A stretch of DNA of 64,000 nt. It comes from Clostridium_F caseinilyticum (lineage in GTDB: Bacteria; Bacillota; Clostridia; Clostridiales; Clostridiaceae). Positions 43,250 to 53,412 of the stretch are shown one piece after another. The notes beneath the pieces were generated by a model. The model was given only the letters and a program-made list of their open reading frames with translations, ran no database searches and was not told where the DNA came from. The first letter of the stretch is position 1; every line of letters begins with the position of its first letter. The stretch lies in NCBI RefSeq assembly GCF_046127645.1, contig NZ_CP175919.1; one strand, given 5' to 3'. The position numbers and the translations under genes are program-made.

Positions 43250-44956
43250 ATGAATAGGAAGACTACTATAAAGGATAAGTTAACTAGAAATATGATGGCT
43301 ATAGTTTTCTGCATATTTTTAATAATAGCTATATGTACATACATATTTATTAGCAGAGCTATAAAAAATATAGCAGTAAGTGCAGGACCAGGGCTTTCTA
43401 CTATAGTATCTCGTGAGCTAGAAGGAAAAGATTTAACAGATTTAGTAAATCAAAAGGAAGACAGTGAAATATATAAAAAAATAGATGAAGCTATGACTGT
43501 TCTTGTATCTAAAAGTAAAGGAATAATAGATGATGCTACTTTACTAATAAATACAAATGAAGATAAATGGTACTATGTTATAGATAAAAATAAGGACAAC
43601 CAATTCAAGTTAGGCAGTGAGTATTCGGATAAAGAAAAGTTAGAAGAAGTTAAAAAGGCCTTAGAGATTAATACTACACAGGTGAATAATTTAAGTACAG
43701 ATTTAGAAATATTTATACCTGTTAAAGCCAACAATGGAATAAATTTAGCTATATGTATAGGTATAAAGAGTTCTGTTATAACAAAAGCCAAATATATACT
43801 TTTAGGCATTCTATTAATAGTTATGGTAGTTTCACTAATGATTGTGAGAATTATAATAGGCGGCATAACTAGAAAGCAAACGAAATCTATAACGGTACTT
43901 GTTAATAAAATGAAAGAGATGTCTAAGTTAGAAGGAGATTTAACTAAAAGAATAGATATTGAAAGTAATGATGAGATTGGGGAATTAGCGCAGTATACAA
44001 ATGAAATGCTAGATACCATTCAACAAATATTAATAGATGTAAAGGATGTATCAGATAGATTAAATAGTGATAATAAAGAATTCAATAATGCTTTTAATAG
44101 ATCAGCAGAACAATTTCAAGATACCACAATGCTCGCTAAAAACATAAATGAAAAAATATACAATCAAAGCTTATGGTTAGGAGATATATCTAATAGTGTA
44201 AGTCAGTTTAATGATACTGTAAAAGATGTAACTCTTAGTACGAAAGAAGTGGCAGCACAATCTATAAATACTACTAATAGTGCTAATGACGGAAATGAAT
44301 ATATAAAAAAATTAGAGGTCCATTCTAATAATATTTCAAAGGTTGTAAATAAAACTTCAACTTTAGTTAATAGTTTGGGAAATAAATCAGAACAAATAAA
44401 TGGTATAGCAGATACTATAGGAGCCATAGCGGACCAAACTAATCTTTTGGCTCTTAATGCATCTATAGAAGCTATGCATGCAGGAGAGAGAGGTAAAGGT
44501 TTTGCGGTAGTTGCAGAGGAAGTTGGTAAATTAGCCTTTGAATCTTCAAAATCCTCAGAAGAAATATTTAATTTAATTCAAGAAGTAAGACAAGGTATAA
44601 ACAGTGCAGAAGTTTCAATGCAAGAGGTTTCTAAAAAAACAGTAGAACAGACAGATTTTATAAAAAGTGTATCAGATAAGTTTAAAGATATAGTGTATTC
44701 TATAAATAAGGTTTCAAAAAAAGTTGAAGAAGTATCAAAAGCTTCTGATAATATGGCTATTAATTTGTCAGATATAAAAAATCAAATAGAGAATTTAACT
44801 GGAGTTTCGGAGGAAAATAGTAAATCTACTAACCAAATTGCGTTAAATGTGGAAGAACAAATTTTATCAATAAAACAATTGTCAAATAGAACAGAAGAAT
44901 TAAACAATGTATCAAAGGTATTGATGGACAGACTAGAAAAGTTAAAATTAAGTTAA
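43250..44956 (+). CDS. methyl-accepting chemotaxis protein
   Basis: 568 residues. Membrane span 1 (about 16-35), extracytoplasmic sensor region (36-178) with no recognised ligand motif, span 2 (about 180-202), HAMP domain, then the signalling hairpin with the conserved tip IADQTNLLALNASIEAMHAGERGKGFAVVAEEVGKLA (Met replaces the usual Ala in IEAMHAG). Signals through CheA/CheW; no chemotaxis genes are adjacent. Lies 38 bp after the AI-2E gene, possibly co-transcribed. Confidence 0.93.
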   Translation: MNRKTTIKDKLTRNMMAIVFCIFLIIAICTYIFISRAIKNIAVSAGPGLSTIVSRELEGKDLTDLVNQKEDSEIYKKIDEAMTVLVSKSKGIIDDATLLINTNEDKWYYVIDKNKDNQFKLGSEYSDKEKLEEVKKALEINTTQVNNLSTDLEIFIPVKANNGINLAICIGIKSSVITKAKYILLGILLIVMVVSLMIVRIIIGGITRKQTKSITVLVNKMKEMSKLEGDLTKRIDIESNDEIGELAQYTNEMLDTIQQILIDVKDVSDRLNSDNKEFNNAFNRSAEQFQDTTMLAKNINEKIYNQSLWLGDISNSVSQFNDTVKDVTLSTKEVAAQSINTTNSANDGNEYIKKLEVHSNNISKVVNKTSTLVNSLGNKSEQINGIADTIGAIADQTNLLALNASIEAMHAGERGKGFAVVAEEVGKLAFESSKSSEEIFNLIQEVRQGINSAEVSMQEVSKKTVEQTDFIKSVSDKFKDIVYSINKVSKKVEEVSKASDNMAINLSDIKNQIENLTGVSEENSKSTNQIALNVEEQILSIKQLSNRTEELNNVSKVLMDRLEKLKLS

Positions 44957-44977
44957 AAGTAAAAATTAAAATTGGTA

Positions 44978-45024
44978 AAAATATGTCCTAGGAAATATAA
45001 TTAATTACTAGGATATATTTTTTT
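44978..45024 (+). terminator. intrinsic terminator after chemoreceptor gene
   Basis: AAATATGTCCTAG pairs with CTAGGATATATTT and continues into T-run. Confidence 0.85.
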
Positions 45025-45146
45025 ATTTATTAAAATTACAGTTATGTTATTATTTAATACTTAAATAAATATTTAAAAATTAATTTTAATAAGTATATTT
45101 TTCCTATGAAAAAAGTAATTTACTATAAAATTATGGAGGTAATTAT

Positions 45147-45476
45147 ATGGATTTTAAAGAGTATGAAAAAGAAATGAAAAGAACAGCAGGAGAATTTATA
45201 AAATTAGATAAAAAAGGATTAGCTCTGGGTGCTATGGGTATATCTGGAGAAGCAGGAGAAGTAACTGATTATATTAAGAAGGTTTTATTCCATGAACATG
45301 AGCTATGTGAAGATAATTTAATAGAAGAGTTAGGAGATGTACTTTGGTATATTACATACTTATCTAAAGTTATAGGTGTAGATTTAGAAACTATAGCAAA
45401 TAGGAATATTGAAAAACTAAGAAAAAGATATCCAGAAGGCTGGGATCCAAATAGAAGTATACATAGAGAAAAGTAA
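45147..45476 (+). CDS. MazG-like nucleotide pyrophosphohydrolase
   Basis: 109 residues. All-alpha NTP pyrophosphatase with the metal-binding pattern EAGEV (residues about 38-42) and EELGDVLWYITYLSKVIG, giving the E-x-x-E...E-x-x-D arrangement. Removes pyrophosphate from (d)NTPs, often non-canonical ones. Single-domain form, preceded by GGAGG. Cellular target not determined. Confidence 0.88.
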   Translation: MDFKEYEKEMKRTAGEFIKLDKKGLALGAMGISGEAGEVTDYIKKVLFHEHELCEDNLIEELGDVLWYITYLSKVIGVDLETIANRNIEKLRKRYPEGWDPNRSIHREK

Positions 45477-45612
45477 TTTTAGATTTTATATAATTTTTTA
45501 TAAAATGAATAATAAATACTATATAAATTTCAAAAAAATATGATATAATAGTACTTAGTTATTTAAAATGCAAGAAAAGTTAAATTCATGTTGCATATTT
45601 GGAGGTAGTAGA

Positions 45613-47349
45613 ATGAAAAAAGAATTTTCTCTAAGTACAGGAAAGGCCATGATAAATTTTACAGCAAAATATTGTGATACTGCAGAGGCTTTGTTTAATA
45701 GTTATGCTTTTAAAAAAGTTTTAGGAGCTTACATGAAAAAAATAAAAAAGAGAGAAACTAATGTGTATAAATACATAGAAAATACTATGAATATAGATGA
45801 TGATATATTCTTAGAAGATGTTTCTAATATATTTAAATTACTTATGGTTTTAAAAGCAGAAGAAATAAGAAGATTAGAAGATAAATATGAAAAAGTTTTA
45901 GAAGATAAAGATAAATTTATTTTATTTGTAGAAGATTTATATAATTTTTGGAGAAAACTTGAAAGATATACTATAGTTCAAAATAGTAAAATTGGTGATG
46001 GACTTCAAAATGTTAGCTTCATAGATGCAAACAATAATTTTTCTAATCTTATATTAAGAACCTATAGAAAAGTTGAAGAAAATGTTTTAGGAGAAAAACC
46101 AAGAATATATAGACAATTACCAGCAGGGGGCAATGCGGGCTTAATACTAAATAATTCTAGTTGGAGTATGCCTAAGGATTATGAGATTTTAAAAGATATA
46201 CCTTTCATAGAGTCTATATTACTAGATCCACCTTTTATAACTTACCCTAAAAAGAATACAAGAGATGGTATGTTTGAAGAGATTTTTGAGAACCCATTAA
46301 AAAAATGTAGAATAAATTTAGATCACTGGTTTTGCTATCCTGCAAAGGTAGGAACTCTTTTAGCATATATATACTTTCATAGGGATTATATGGCTCATGG
46401 AGTAACTTTATGTAACTTATTTGAAATAGCCACAGAAGAAGAATATAGAGATAAAAAACCCGATATAGTATATGTTCTTGGAGCAAGAGATGACAATGAA
46501 AAAATGCAAACAGTTTTCTATGATGATAAAGAAAATGATATTATGCTAGGATATATAAATTATAATGAGGCTATAGATTATTTTGGATATATGAAAAAGA
46601 TGACATTAACTCTTCATAATCTAATAATGATAAAAAGAGAATATCTACCAATACATGGTGCTATGGTTAATATAGTAACTAAAAATAATAAAACAGCTAA
46701 TGTAATAATAATGGGAGACAGTGGAGCAGGAAAGTCTGAGAGCTTAGAAGCATTTAGAGAACTAAGTGAAGATTATATAAGTGATATGACTATAATATTT
46801 GACGATATGGGTGTAGTTAAGTTAAATAAAGATGAAAAACCAGTAGGATCAGGGACAGAAATAGGAGCCTTTGTAAGATTAGATGATTTAGATACTGGAT
46901 ATGCCTTTAAACAAATAGATAGAAGTATATTTATGAATCCAGATAAAGTAAATGCTAGATTAGTTATACCTGTGGCAAGTTATAAAGAAATAACTACAGA
47001 ATATCCAATAGATTTATTTTTATATGCTAATAATTATGAATCTGAAGGAGAAAATTTAGAATTCTTTAAAGATGTAAATACAGCATTAGATACTTTTAGA
47101 GATGGAGCAAGAATGGCTAAAGGAACCACTACAGAAAAGGGACTAGTAAAAACTTATTTTGCTAATCCTTTCGGACCAGCACAGAAAATGGAGGATACAG
47201 AAAAGTTATTAGTAGAATACTTTAATAAATTCTTCCAATCAGGAGTAAAAGTAGGACAATTAAGAACTAGATTAGGTATAAGTGGTATGGAAAAAGGTGG
47301 CCCTAAAAAAGCAGCTATAAGTTTATTAGAAGAAATAAAAAACATTTAG
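45613..47349 (+). CDS. PEP carboxykinase / HPr-kinase superfamily protein
   Basis: 578 residues from ATG 45613 with GGAGGT directly upstream; an ATG 45 bases earlier lies before that site. The first 300 residues have no recognised motif. The P-loop is GDSGAGKSE at residues 368-376, nearer to the HPr kinase/phosphorylase loop than to the GLSGTGKT of ATP-type PEP carboxykinase, followed by SDMTIIFDDMG as a likely metal site. Similar clostridial proteins are labelled PEP carboxykinase; true PEPCK activity is uncertain because the classic substrate motifs are not evident to me. Terminator at 47510. Confidence 0.65.
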   Translation: MKKEFSLSTGKAMINFTAKYCDTAEALFNSYAFKKVLGAYMKKIKKRETNVYKYIENTMNIDDDIFLEDVSNIFKLLMVLKAEEIRRLEDKYEKVLEDKDKFILFVEDLYNFWRKLERYTIVQNSKIGDGLQNVSFIDANNNFSNLILRTYRKVEENVLGEKPRIYRQLPAGGNAGLILNNSSWSMPKDYEILKDIPFIESILLDPPFITYPKKNTRDGMFEEIFENPLKKCRINLDHWFCYPAKVGTLLAYIYFHRDYMAHGVTLCNLFEIATEEEYRDKKPDIVYVLGARDDNEKMQTVFYDDKENDIMLGYINYNEAIDYFGYMKKMTLTLHNLIMIKREYLPIHGAMVNIVTKNNKTANVIIMGDSGAGKSESLEAFRELSEDYISDMTIIFDDMGVVKLNKDEKPVGSGTEIGAFVRLDDLDTGYAFKQIDRSIFMNPDKVNARLVIPVASYKEITTEYPIDLFLYANNYESEGENLEFFKDVNTALDTFRDGARMAKGTTTEKGLVKTYFANPFGPAQKMEDTEKLLVEYFNKFFQSGVKVGQLRTRLGISGMEKGGPKKAAISLLEEIKNI

Positions 47350-47873
47350 ACAATTGACATTGTCAGATTACAGATTACAGAGTACAGAGTTTACTCAGAG
47401 GACAGATTACAGATTTTAATGGGCAATGATTAATGTGAGATATTTGATTTGTTTAGAGAACAGAGTTTTATTCAGGGGAAATATTACAGAGTATAGATTT
47501 TAATGGACTAGGATAGTGGTTAGATGGGAACTACTATTCTGGTTTTATTTTTTTATGTGTAAATTTGGGAATTTTTTTAATTTTAAGCTACAATCACTTT
47601 ATAATTTTAAAAATATTATAGTAAAAGATATGATTTTAATTTCTGGTAAATGGTTTAAATTCTATTAAATGATTTAAATATTATTATAGTAAAATATATT
47701 ATTCAATATAGGAAATATAGAAGTTAAATGGTATGAAGGTGTTTTAATTTTAAAGTAAAAATTTTTAGATAAAAAACTTGAATAGGAATAAAAGGATATT
47801 TGAATTTAAAAGTATATAATACGAGAAAAGTTGAAAACTATGAGTAGAATATAAAAAGAGGAGGAAAGAATTC
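47350..47873. other. intergenic region with degenerate direct repeats
   Basis: From 47363 a CAGATTA / CAGAGTA unit repeats several times (ATTACAGATTACAGAGTACAG), and a longer unit ending TACAG...ATAGATTTTAATGG recurs in two diverged copies (about 47398-47430 and 47475-47510). Then a terminator. The remaining 320 bp are A+T rich and without an ORF. Confidence 0.5.
47510..47552 (+). terminator. intrinsic terminator after PEPCK/HPrK-like gene
   Basis: AGGATAGTGGTT (47510-47521) pairs with AACTACTATTCT (47529-47540), followed by a T-rich tract. Confidence 0.8.
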
Positions 47874-48014
47874 ATGAAAGATGGATCATCAGCAAAGGCA
47901 AGAGCAAAGGAATTGCTTTTAGAAGGAAAAAGTAAGGAATTTATAATGGACGAAACTAGATTAAGATTAAAAGATATAAAAAGAATAGAAAAAGAAATAG
48001 CAGATAAATTTTAA
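47874..48014 (+). CDS. 46-residue small protein with HTH-like character
   Basis: ATG 47874 with AGAGGAGGAAAG upstream, stop 48012-48014, and a terminator right after. Sequence MKDGSSAKARAKELLLEGK then KEFIMDETRLRLKDIKRIEKE: two helices with spacing that resembles a helix-turn-helix, strongly basic. Unknown function; start, ribosome site and dedicated terminator make it a likely real gene. Confidence 0.65.
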   Translation: MKDGSSAKARAKELLLEGKSKEFIMDETRLRLKDIKRIEKEIADKF

Positions 48015-48019
48015 AATAG

Positions 48020-48066
48020 AAATAAACATTCATAATCTTAGTTATAGTTATGAGTGTTTATTTTTA
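48020..48066 (+). terminator. intrinsic terminator of small gene
   Basis: AAATAAACATTCATAA (48020-48035) pairs with TTATGAGTGTTTATTT (48048-48063), followed by T-run. Confidence 0.88.
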
Positions 48067-48194
48067 TTTTATTATATATTAATAATAAGTTAAGTTAATA
48101 TTTAAACTTATTTAATTTATTAGTTTTAAAATAAAGTTATATTCAAATAAATAAATGTTTATCAAAATATTATAATTTGAAAGGAATAGATTTA

Positions 48195-49394
48195 ATGGAT
48201 ATACTTCAATTAATAAATGAGGTAAATAATAAAAGTTATGAAAAGAATGATAAAATAGCTCCTGTAGAAATATTAAAACAATTTAAATCTGGAAGATCTA
48301 AAGCTTTAGTGTTTTTAGTAGAATATGGAGAAGACAATAAAGTAGGAATTATGAAATTTACAGATTGTAAAGAAGCTAAAGTATTTAATGAAGCATATAA
48401 GATGGCTACCAATAACAATATGGAAAAATATATAGCAGAGTTAATATGCAGTTATAACATAACCTATAATGATAAGTTAATAAGTGCTAATCTATATGAC
48501 TTAGCCGGTGATAACATATATAATATTGAAACTTTTTTAGATAAAGTTTTAAGTGAGCAAGAATTAAAGAAAAATGTTATATCAAAAATAGGAAAGTTTT
48601 GTTTTACTTGGAATAAAGAGCATGAGAAAAAATATTTAACTCCTATGGAAATAATGAAAAATGAAATGTCTTATAGATATATGGATAAAAAATATAAAGA
48701 GGCCTTTAAGAGTATAGGGGTTTCTAAGGATGTACAGTGGGTATCTATAGATGGTACTGAAGAAATATTGCCTAATCCTTATTATTATTTTAATAATGAA
48801 AATTATTGGGGTGATCTTAAAATAACTTGTTTAACTTCTTACGCACATGGAGATTTTCAAGGAGATAACGTAATAATAACAGAAGAAAAGCCTATTATAA
48901 TTGATTTTTCTGATTTGCTGAAGGATTGCAATATATTTCATGATTTAAGATGTTTAGAAGCTATAACATTAGGAGATTATCTAGACATATATGAAACAAA
49001 AAATAAACAGCAATGGCTTAAAGTATGTAACAGTATAAGTAAAGACGTATTAAAAGCAGATATACCAGATGGAAGAGGTATGAGTCTTTTAAGAGAACTT
49101 ATGCCACTTTTAAGAGAAAATTTAAAAATAATAGTTTCTGATGTACGTAATGTTTCTTATAATCCTAGTTTCTTTATTGCAGGAGTTGCAGCAGGATTAA
49201 TAAATATGAGAAAATTTACAGATATAGATAAAAAAAGAGCAGCCTTTATTTATGCAGCTTATAATTTGAAAAGTATGTTAAAAGATGAAATGGTTAATAT
49301 GTATAATCCATCTTTAGATTCTTGTATGGTATTTAATTGGGTAAAAGAAGATAAAGCTAATAAATTAATAAATTTAAAAGAACTAATTGCATAA
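48195..49394 (+). CDS. APH-type phosphotransferase / kinase-fold protein
   Basis: 399 residues from ATG 48195 (AAAGGA upstream; the TTG at 48177 lies before the site). Aminoglycoside-phosphotransferase kinase fold: the catalytic loop HGDFQGDN at residues 218-225 (catalytic Asp220, metal-binding Asn225) and the metal-binding DFS about 14 residues later (IIDFSDLLKD), then FHDLRCLEAITLGDYLD. The N-lobe is less typical (ALVFLVEYGEDNKVGIMKF with a probable ATP-binding Lys). Substrate may be a sugar, choline-like compound or protein; antibiotic resistance is not implied. Confidence 0.75.
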   Translation: MDILQLINEVNNKSYEKNDKIAPVEILKQFKSGRSKALVFLVEYGEDNKVGIMKFTDCKEAKVFNEAYKMATNNNMEKYIAELICSYNITYNDKLISANLYDLAGDNIYNIETFLDKVLSEQELKKNVISKIGKFCFTWNKEHEKKYLTPMEIMKNEMSYRYMDKKYKEAFKSIGVSKDVQWVSIDGTEEILPNPYYYFNNENYWGDLKITCLTSYAHGDFQGDNVIITEEKPIIIDFSDLLKDCNIFHDLRCLEAITLGDYLDIYETKNKQQWLKVCNSISKDVLKADIPDGRGMSLLRELMPLLRENLKIIVSDVRNVSYNPSFFIAGVAAGLINMRKFTDIDKKRAAFIYAAYNLKSMLKDEMVNMYNPSLDSCMVFNWVKEDKANKLINLKELIA

Positions 49395-49494
49395 TGAAGT
49401 AAAATTAATATATGATTATATATGTTTGGCAAATAATGTCTTATTTCATATAAAATTTATTTAAGAAATAATTATCAAAATAAAATAAATTTAT

Positions 49495-49533
49495 AAAGGA
49501 GACTGTTGAGTTTAGGACAACAATCTCCTTTTA
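49495..49533 (+). terminator. terminator-like hairpin after phosphotransferase gene
   Basis: AAAGGAGACTGTTG and CAACAATCTCCTTTT pair with one mismatch; ends in T-run. Confidence 0.75.
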
Positions 49534-49784
49534 TTATGCTTATTATTATGCTTACTAAGATTATAATATATTAATTAGTTAAGGTTGATAAGTTTAACAG
49601 ATTATAAATATTAATTATGGTTGAAGTCATATTTATAAAATAATTCAATAACTTGTTAATATTAAGCGTGATATAATAATTTTTGAAGATATTAATCAAA
49701 TAATGAAAACGTATAGAGAAAAATGTAAAATGTGTTAATTTAATTATTTATTTTTGAAATATTTAATTTAAAAGGAGGAGGAAA
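49534..49784. other. promoter region of ABC operon
   Basis: A TATAAT occurs near 49672 but no good -35 at the right distance. No riboswitch recognised. No Fur-like box can be asserted. Confidence 0.3.
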
Positions 49785-50831
49785 ATGAAAAAATTAAGAT
49801 CAATAGTTTCTGTATTTTTAATAGGAATTTTGACATTAGGATTAGTTGCTTGTGGTTCAAAAAAAGAAGAAACTAAAAATACAGAGGATAAAAAAGATTT
49901 AAAAGGTAGCACTATAAAAATAATTGCTACATCAGAAGACTATAAGCCAGTATTTGAAAAATTCACAAAAGAAACTGGTATAAAAGTTGAATTTTTATCT
50001 ATGTCTTCTGGAGAAGTTATATCAAGAATTAAAGCTGAAGGTGGAAAGCCTATGGGAGATGTATGGTTTGGTGGTGGATTGGATGCATTTATGGATGCAA
50101 AAGATTCAGGATTATTAGAAAAATACATACCAGAAGAGTCTAAAGATATAAAAGAAGAATACAAAGATAAAGAAGGATACTGGATGGGAAAAGGTTTAAC
50201 AATAGTAGGTTTTTTAGCTAATAAAGAAGTACTTAAAGAAAAAAATCTACAGGTGCCTAAAACTTGGGATGATTTAGTTAAACCAGAATATAAAAATGAG
50301 ATATTAATGTCTAATCCAGCAGTATCTGGTACAAATTATGCAGTAGTAAATGCTTTATTACAACAAAAAGGAAAAGATGAAGGTTGGAAGTATTTTGAGA
50401 ATTTAAATAAAAATATATCCTATTATTCAAAAAGAGGCAAGGATCCAAAACTAAAGACTACAGCAGGAGAGGTAGCTATAGGCATAACTTATATAGACAA
50501 TTCTATAGTAAAATTAGAAAAAGAAAAAAATATGCAAGTTATATATCCAGAAGATGGAATACCATGGGTTGTAGAAGGAATGGCTATATTTAAAAATGCT
50601 AGTAACTTAGAGGGTGCTAAAATATTTGAAAACTGGGTATTAAAAAAAGAAACACAAGAAGAACTTGCTAAAATAGATGGAAAAGATGGAGCAATGCTTG
50701 TTAAGCCTGGAGTTAAAGGCATAGATTTAAAAGTGCCAAAGGATAAATTGATGAAAGAAGATTTATCTTCCTTTGGAAAGGATAGAAAAGAAATACTTGA
50801 CAAGTGGAAAGCTATAGCAGGTAACAAGTAA
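49785..50831 (+). CDS. ABC transporter substrate-binding lipoprotein (iron / phosphonate type)
   Basis: 348 residues, ATG with AAGGAGGAGG. Signal peptide with lipobox LVAC, lipid-modified Cys23. Mature part is a type-2 periplasmic-binding fold of the FbpA / 2-aminoethylphosphonate family: IKIIATSEDYKPVFEKFTKETGIKV at the start, GDVWFGGGLDAF, GLTIVGFLANKEV, PKTWDDL, SNPAVSGTNY. It delivers the ligand (ferric ion, phosphonate or similar) to the following permease and ATPase; which ligand cannot be decided. The permease starts two bases after its stop. Confidence 0.88.
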   Translation: MKKLRSIVSVFLIGILTLGLVACGSKKEETKNTEDKKDLKGSTIKIIATSEDYKPVFEKFTKETGIKVEFLSMSSGEVISRIKAEGGKPMGDVWFGGGLDAFMDAKDSGLLEKYIPEESKDIKEEYKDKEGYWMGKGLTIVGFLANKEVLKEKNLQVPKTWDDLVKPEYKNEILMSNPAVSGTNYAVVNALLQQKGKDEGWKYFENLNKNISYYSKRGKDPKLKTTAGEVAIGITYIDNSIVKLEKEKNMQVIYPEDGIPWVVEGMAIFKNASNLEGAKIFENWVLKKETQEELAKIDGKDGAMLVKPGVKGIDLKVPKDKLMKEDLSSFGKDRKEILDKWKAIAGNK

Positions 50832-50832
50832 T

Positions 50833-52514
50833 ATGAACAGGAAAAAATTAAGGGTATCTAATAAATTAGATACCCAATTTTATAATATTTTAGATAAGAT
50901 TCTAATAGTATTTATAATACTATTAGTACTTTTATTTATATTTTGGCCAATTATGTGTGTTATAAAAGAAAGCTTTTTAAAAGATGGCAATTTTACATTA
51001 AATCTATATAAAGATATATTTAAAAATAATAAGAAACTTATATATAATAGTGTGTTTGTATCTTGCATGTGCACAATATTTACTACTTTAATATCTACAT
51101 CAATAGCTTTTTATGTAAGCTTTTCATCAAGTAGAATAAGAAAAATAATAACAGTTACTTTAATGCTTACAATGATATCACCACCCTTTGTGTCCTCATT
51201 AGCATACATAAATTTATTTGGAAGAAGGGGTTTTATAACTCATGGAATTTTAAAACTAACCCTCAATACATATGGTTGGCAGGGCATTGTTATAATGGAG
51301 ACTTTAGGATTAGTATCTATGTCATCTCTATTATTAATAGGTATAATAGGGGAAATAGATAAAAATTTTATAGATGCTTCTTTAGATTTAGGAGCAGGGT
51401 TTAATTATACTTTAATAAGAATAGTTTTATTACTTATAAAACCAATAGTTTCTGCATTATTAGCTTTTGTGAGAAGTTTATCAGATTTTGGAACACCAAT
51501 GATTATAGGAGGTTCTTTTCAAGTTTTAGCTACAGAAGTTTATATGAATATAATAGCTAATGGAAATTTTGGTATGGCTGCAGCAATGAGTGTACTTATA
51601 CTAATACCTTCCTTAATAGCCTTTTTAATATATAGATTCTATATGAGTAAATTTGAAATTTTTTCTAAAGACAGTAAAAAGCTTTTCTCAGAAGGACATG
51701 AATATAAAATAAAAGGAGTTTTTGCTATTATTTTAAAAGTAATTACTTATTTATTTTTATTAGTAATGATTATGCAATATATATCAATATTTTTAAGTGC
51801 TATAACCAACTATAAATTTAATAAAATGTTTTTTACTTTAGATAATATAAAGAGGATTTATGATTACAATTTAAGTAGTTTTGGAAGAAGCGTAGTATAT
51901 TCATTAATTACTGGATTAATAGGAAGCTTATTAGGAATCTTGATATCTTATTATGTAGATAGAAGAAAAGTTATAGGTGGAGAACTTATAGATTTTATAT
52001 CTACACTACCTTATATAATTCCTGGAACATTTTTAGGAATAGGATATATATTTGCATTTAACAAATATCCTTTGGAACTTACAGGAACAGCTTTTATAGT
52101 AATTACAAATTGTATATTTAAGCAAATTCCTATGACCACTAAAATGTCTTCGGCGGTTTTATCTGGCATGGATTTACAAACAGAAGAAGCAGCAAAAGAT
52201 TTAGGAGCACCTAATATATTTATAATTAAAGATATAATATACCTATGTTAAAGCCAGCTTTTTTGATTGGATTTATAAATAACTTTACATCTACTATGAC
52301 AACTATAGGAGCCATAATATTTTTAATATATCCAGGTCAAAAGGTAGCTACGGTAGAAATGTTCGATGCTATACAAAGTGGAGAATATGGTGTAGGTTCT
52401 GCTATGGCATCATTAATAATTATAATTACGCTTATTATAAATATACTGTTTACAAAGTTTATTATAGGAGGAAAGTATGTATCTAAAGATAAACAATTTA
52501 GTCAAAGTTTTTAA
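50833..52514 (+). pseudogene. ABC permease (fused two-domain), interrupted by a 1-nt frameshift
   Basis: The first ORF (50833-52251) gives 472 residues and then ends ...KDIIYLC; the downstream frame (from 52245) continues PMLKPAFLIGFINNF to 52514. Joined by one extra base near 52240 (ATAATATTACCT instead of ATAATATACCT) the protein is 560 residues with the continuous EAA loop EAAKDLGAPNIFIIKDIILP. That is the expected length for an FbpB-type permease with two tandem permease domains. The lost base lies inside the second EAA loop, so the truncated form lacks its last two spans. This is either a true mutation or a sequencing error. Confidence 0.8.
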
Positions 52515-53412
52515 TAATATAAAAGTAGTTGATAATATTAATTTAGAATTAGAAAAGGGTAAGCTATTATGTCTTTTAGGGCCAAGTGGTTGTGGTAAAA
52601 CTACTACCCTTAAAATTATAGGTGGATTTTTAAAACAAGATAAGGGTAATATTCTAATAGAAAATGAAGATATTTCAAGGGTTCCATCAGAAAACAGACC
52701 TGTTTCTACAGTTTTTCAATCCTATGCCCTTTTCCCTCATATGAATGTAATTGAAAATATAATTTATGGATTAAAATTTAAAGGGTATAGAAAAAAAGAA
52801 GCTTTAAAAAAGGGAGAAGAATATTTAGAAATAATAGGATTATCTGAATTTAAAGATAAAAAAATATCTAAATTAAGTGGAGGACAACAGCAAAGAGTAG
52901 CTTTAGCAAGAGCTTTAATAGTTAATCCTAAAATACTTTTGCTAGATGAACCTTTAAGTAATTTAGATGCTAAGCTTAGAATAAAAATGAGGAAAGAAAT
53001 AAAGGAAATTCAAAGTAAGTTTAATATGACTATGATATTTGTAACTCATGATCAGGAAGAAGCATTAAGCATTGCTGATTATTTAGCAGTAATGAATAAA
53101 GGAGAATTAATTCAAGTGGGAACCCCCGAAGAAATATATAAAAATCCTAAAAATGAATTTGTAGCATCTTTTATAGGGCATATAAATAAAGTTAATATAA
53201 ACAATAAAACTGAACTTATAAGACCAGAACAAATAACAATTAATAAAAGACAAGGAGATAAAAAAGGTAGGATTAAATACAAACAATTTTTAGGATCTTA
53301 TATAAATTATTTTGTAGAAACTAAAGATGAAACCATAATAGTACAAGGCTTTAATAGTAAAAATGAAGTTTTTAAAGAAGAAGAAAATGTATATCTTAAT
53401 TTTAAAAATTAA
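52477..53412 (+). CDS. ABC transporter ATP-binding protein (FbpC/PotA type)
   Basis: 311 residues, ATG overlapping the permease end by 38 bp, with ATAGGAGGA upstream. Walker A GPSGCGKTTT, Q-loop VFQSYALF, signature LSGGQQQRVALARAL, Walker B ILLLDEPLSN, and the H-switch VTHDQEEAL. A short TOBE-like C-terminal domain follows from about 235 (LIRPEQITI). Powers the adjacent permease; same operon. Terminator directly after. Confidence 0.93.
   Translation: MYLKINNLVKVFNNIKVVDNINLELEKGKLLCLLGPSGCGKTTTLKIIGGFLKQDKGNILIENEDISRVPSENRPVSTVFQSYALFPHMNVIENIIYGLKFKGYRKKEALKKGEEYLEIIGLSEFKDKKISKLSGGQQQRVALARALIVNPKILLLDEPLSNLDAKLRIKMRKEIKEIQSKFNMTMIFVTHDQEEALSIADYLAVMNKGELIQVGTPEEIYKNPKNEFVASFIGHINKVNINNKTELIRPEQITINKRQGDKKGRIKYKQFLGSYINYFVETKDETIIVQGFNSKNEVFKEEENVYLNFKN

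Noticed and set aside
47874..48014. Toxin-antitoxin partner for the small HTH-like protein
   Set aside because: No second small gene is coupled to it, and the following gene is a large kinase-fold protein with its own start region beyond a terminator.
48195..49394. Aminoglycoside resistance gene
   Set aside because: Only the general kinase-fold motifs are shared; nothing specific to known resistance enzymes is seen.
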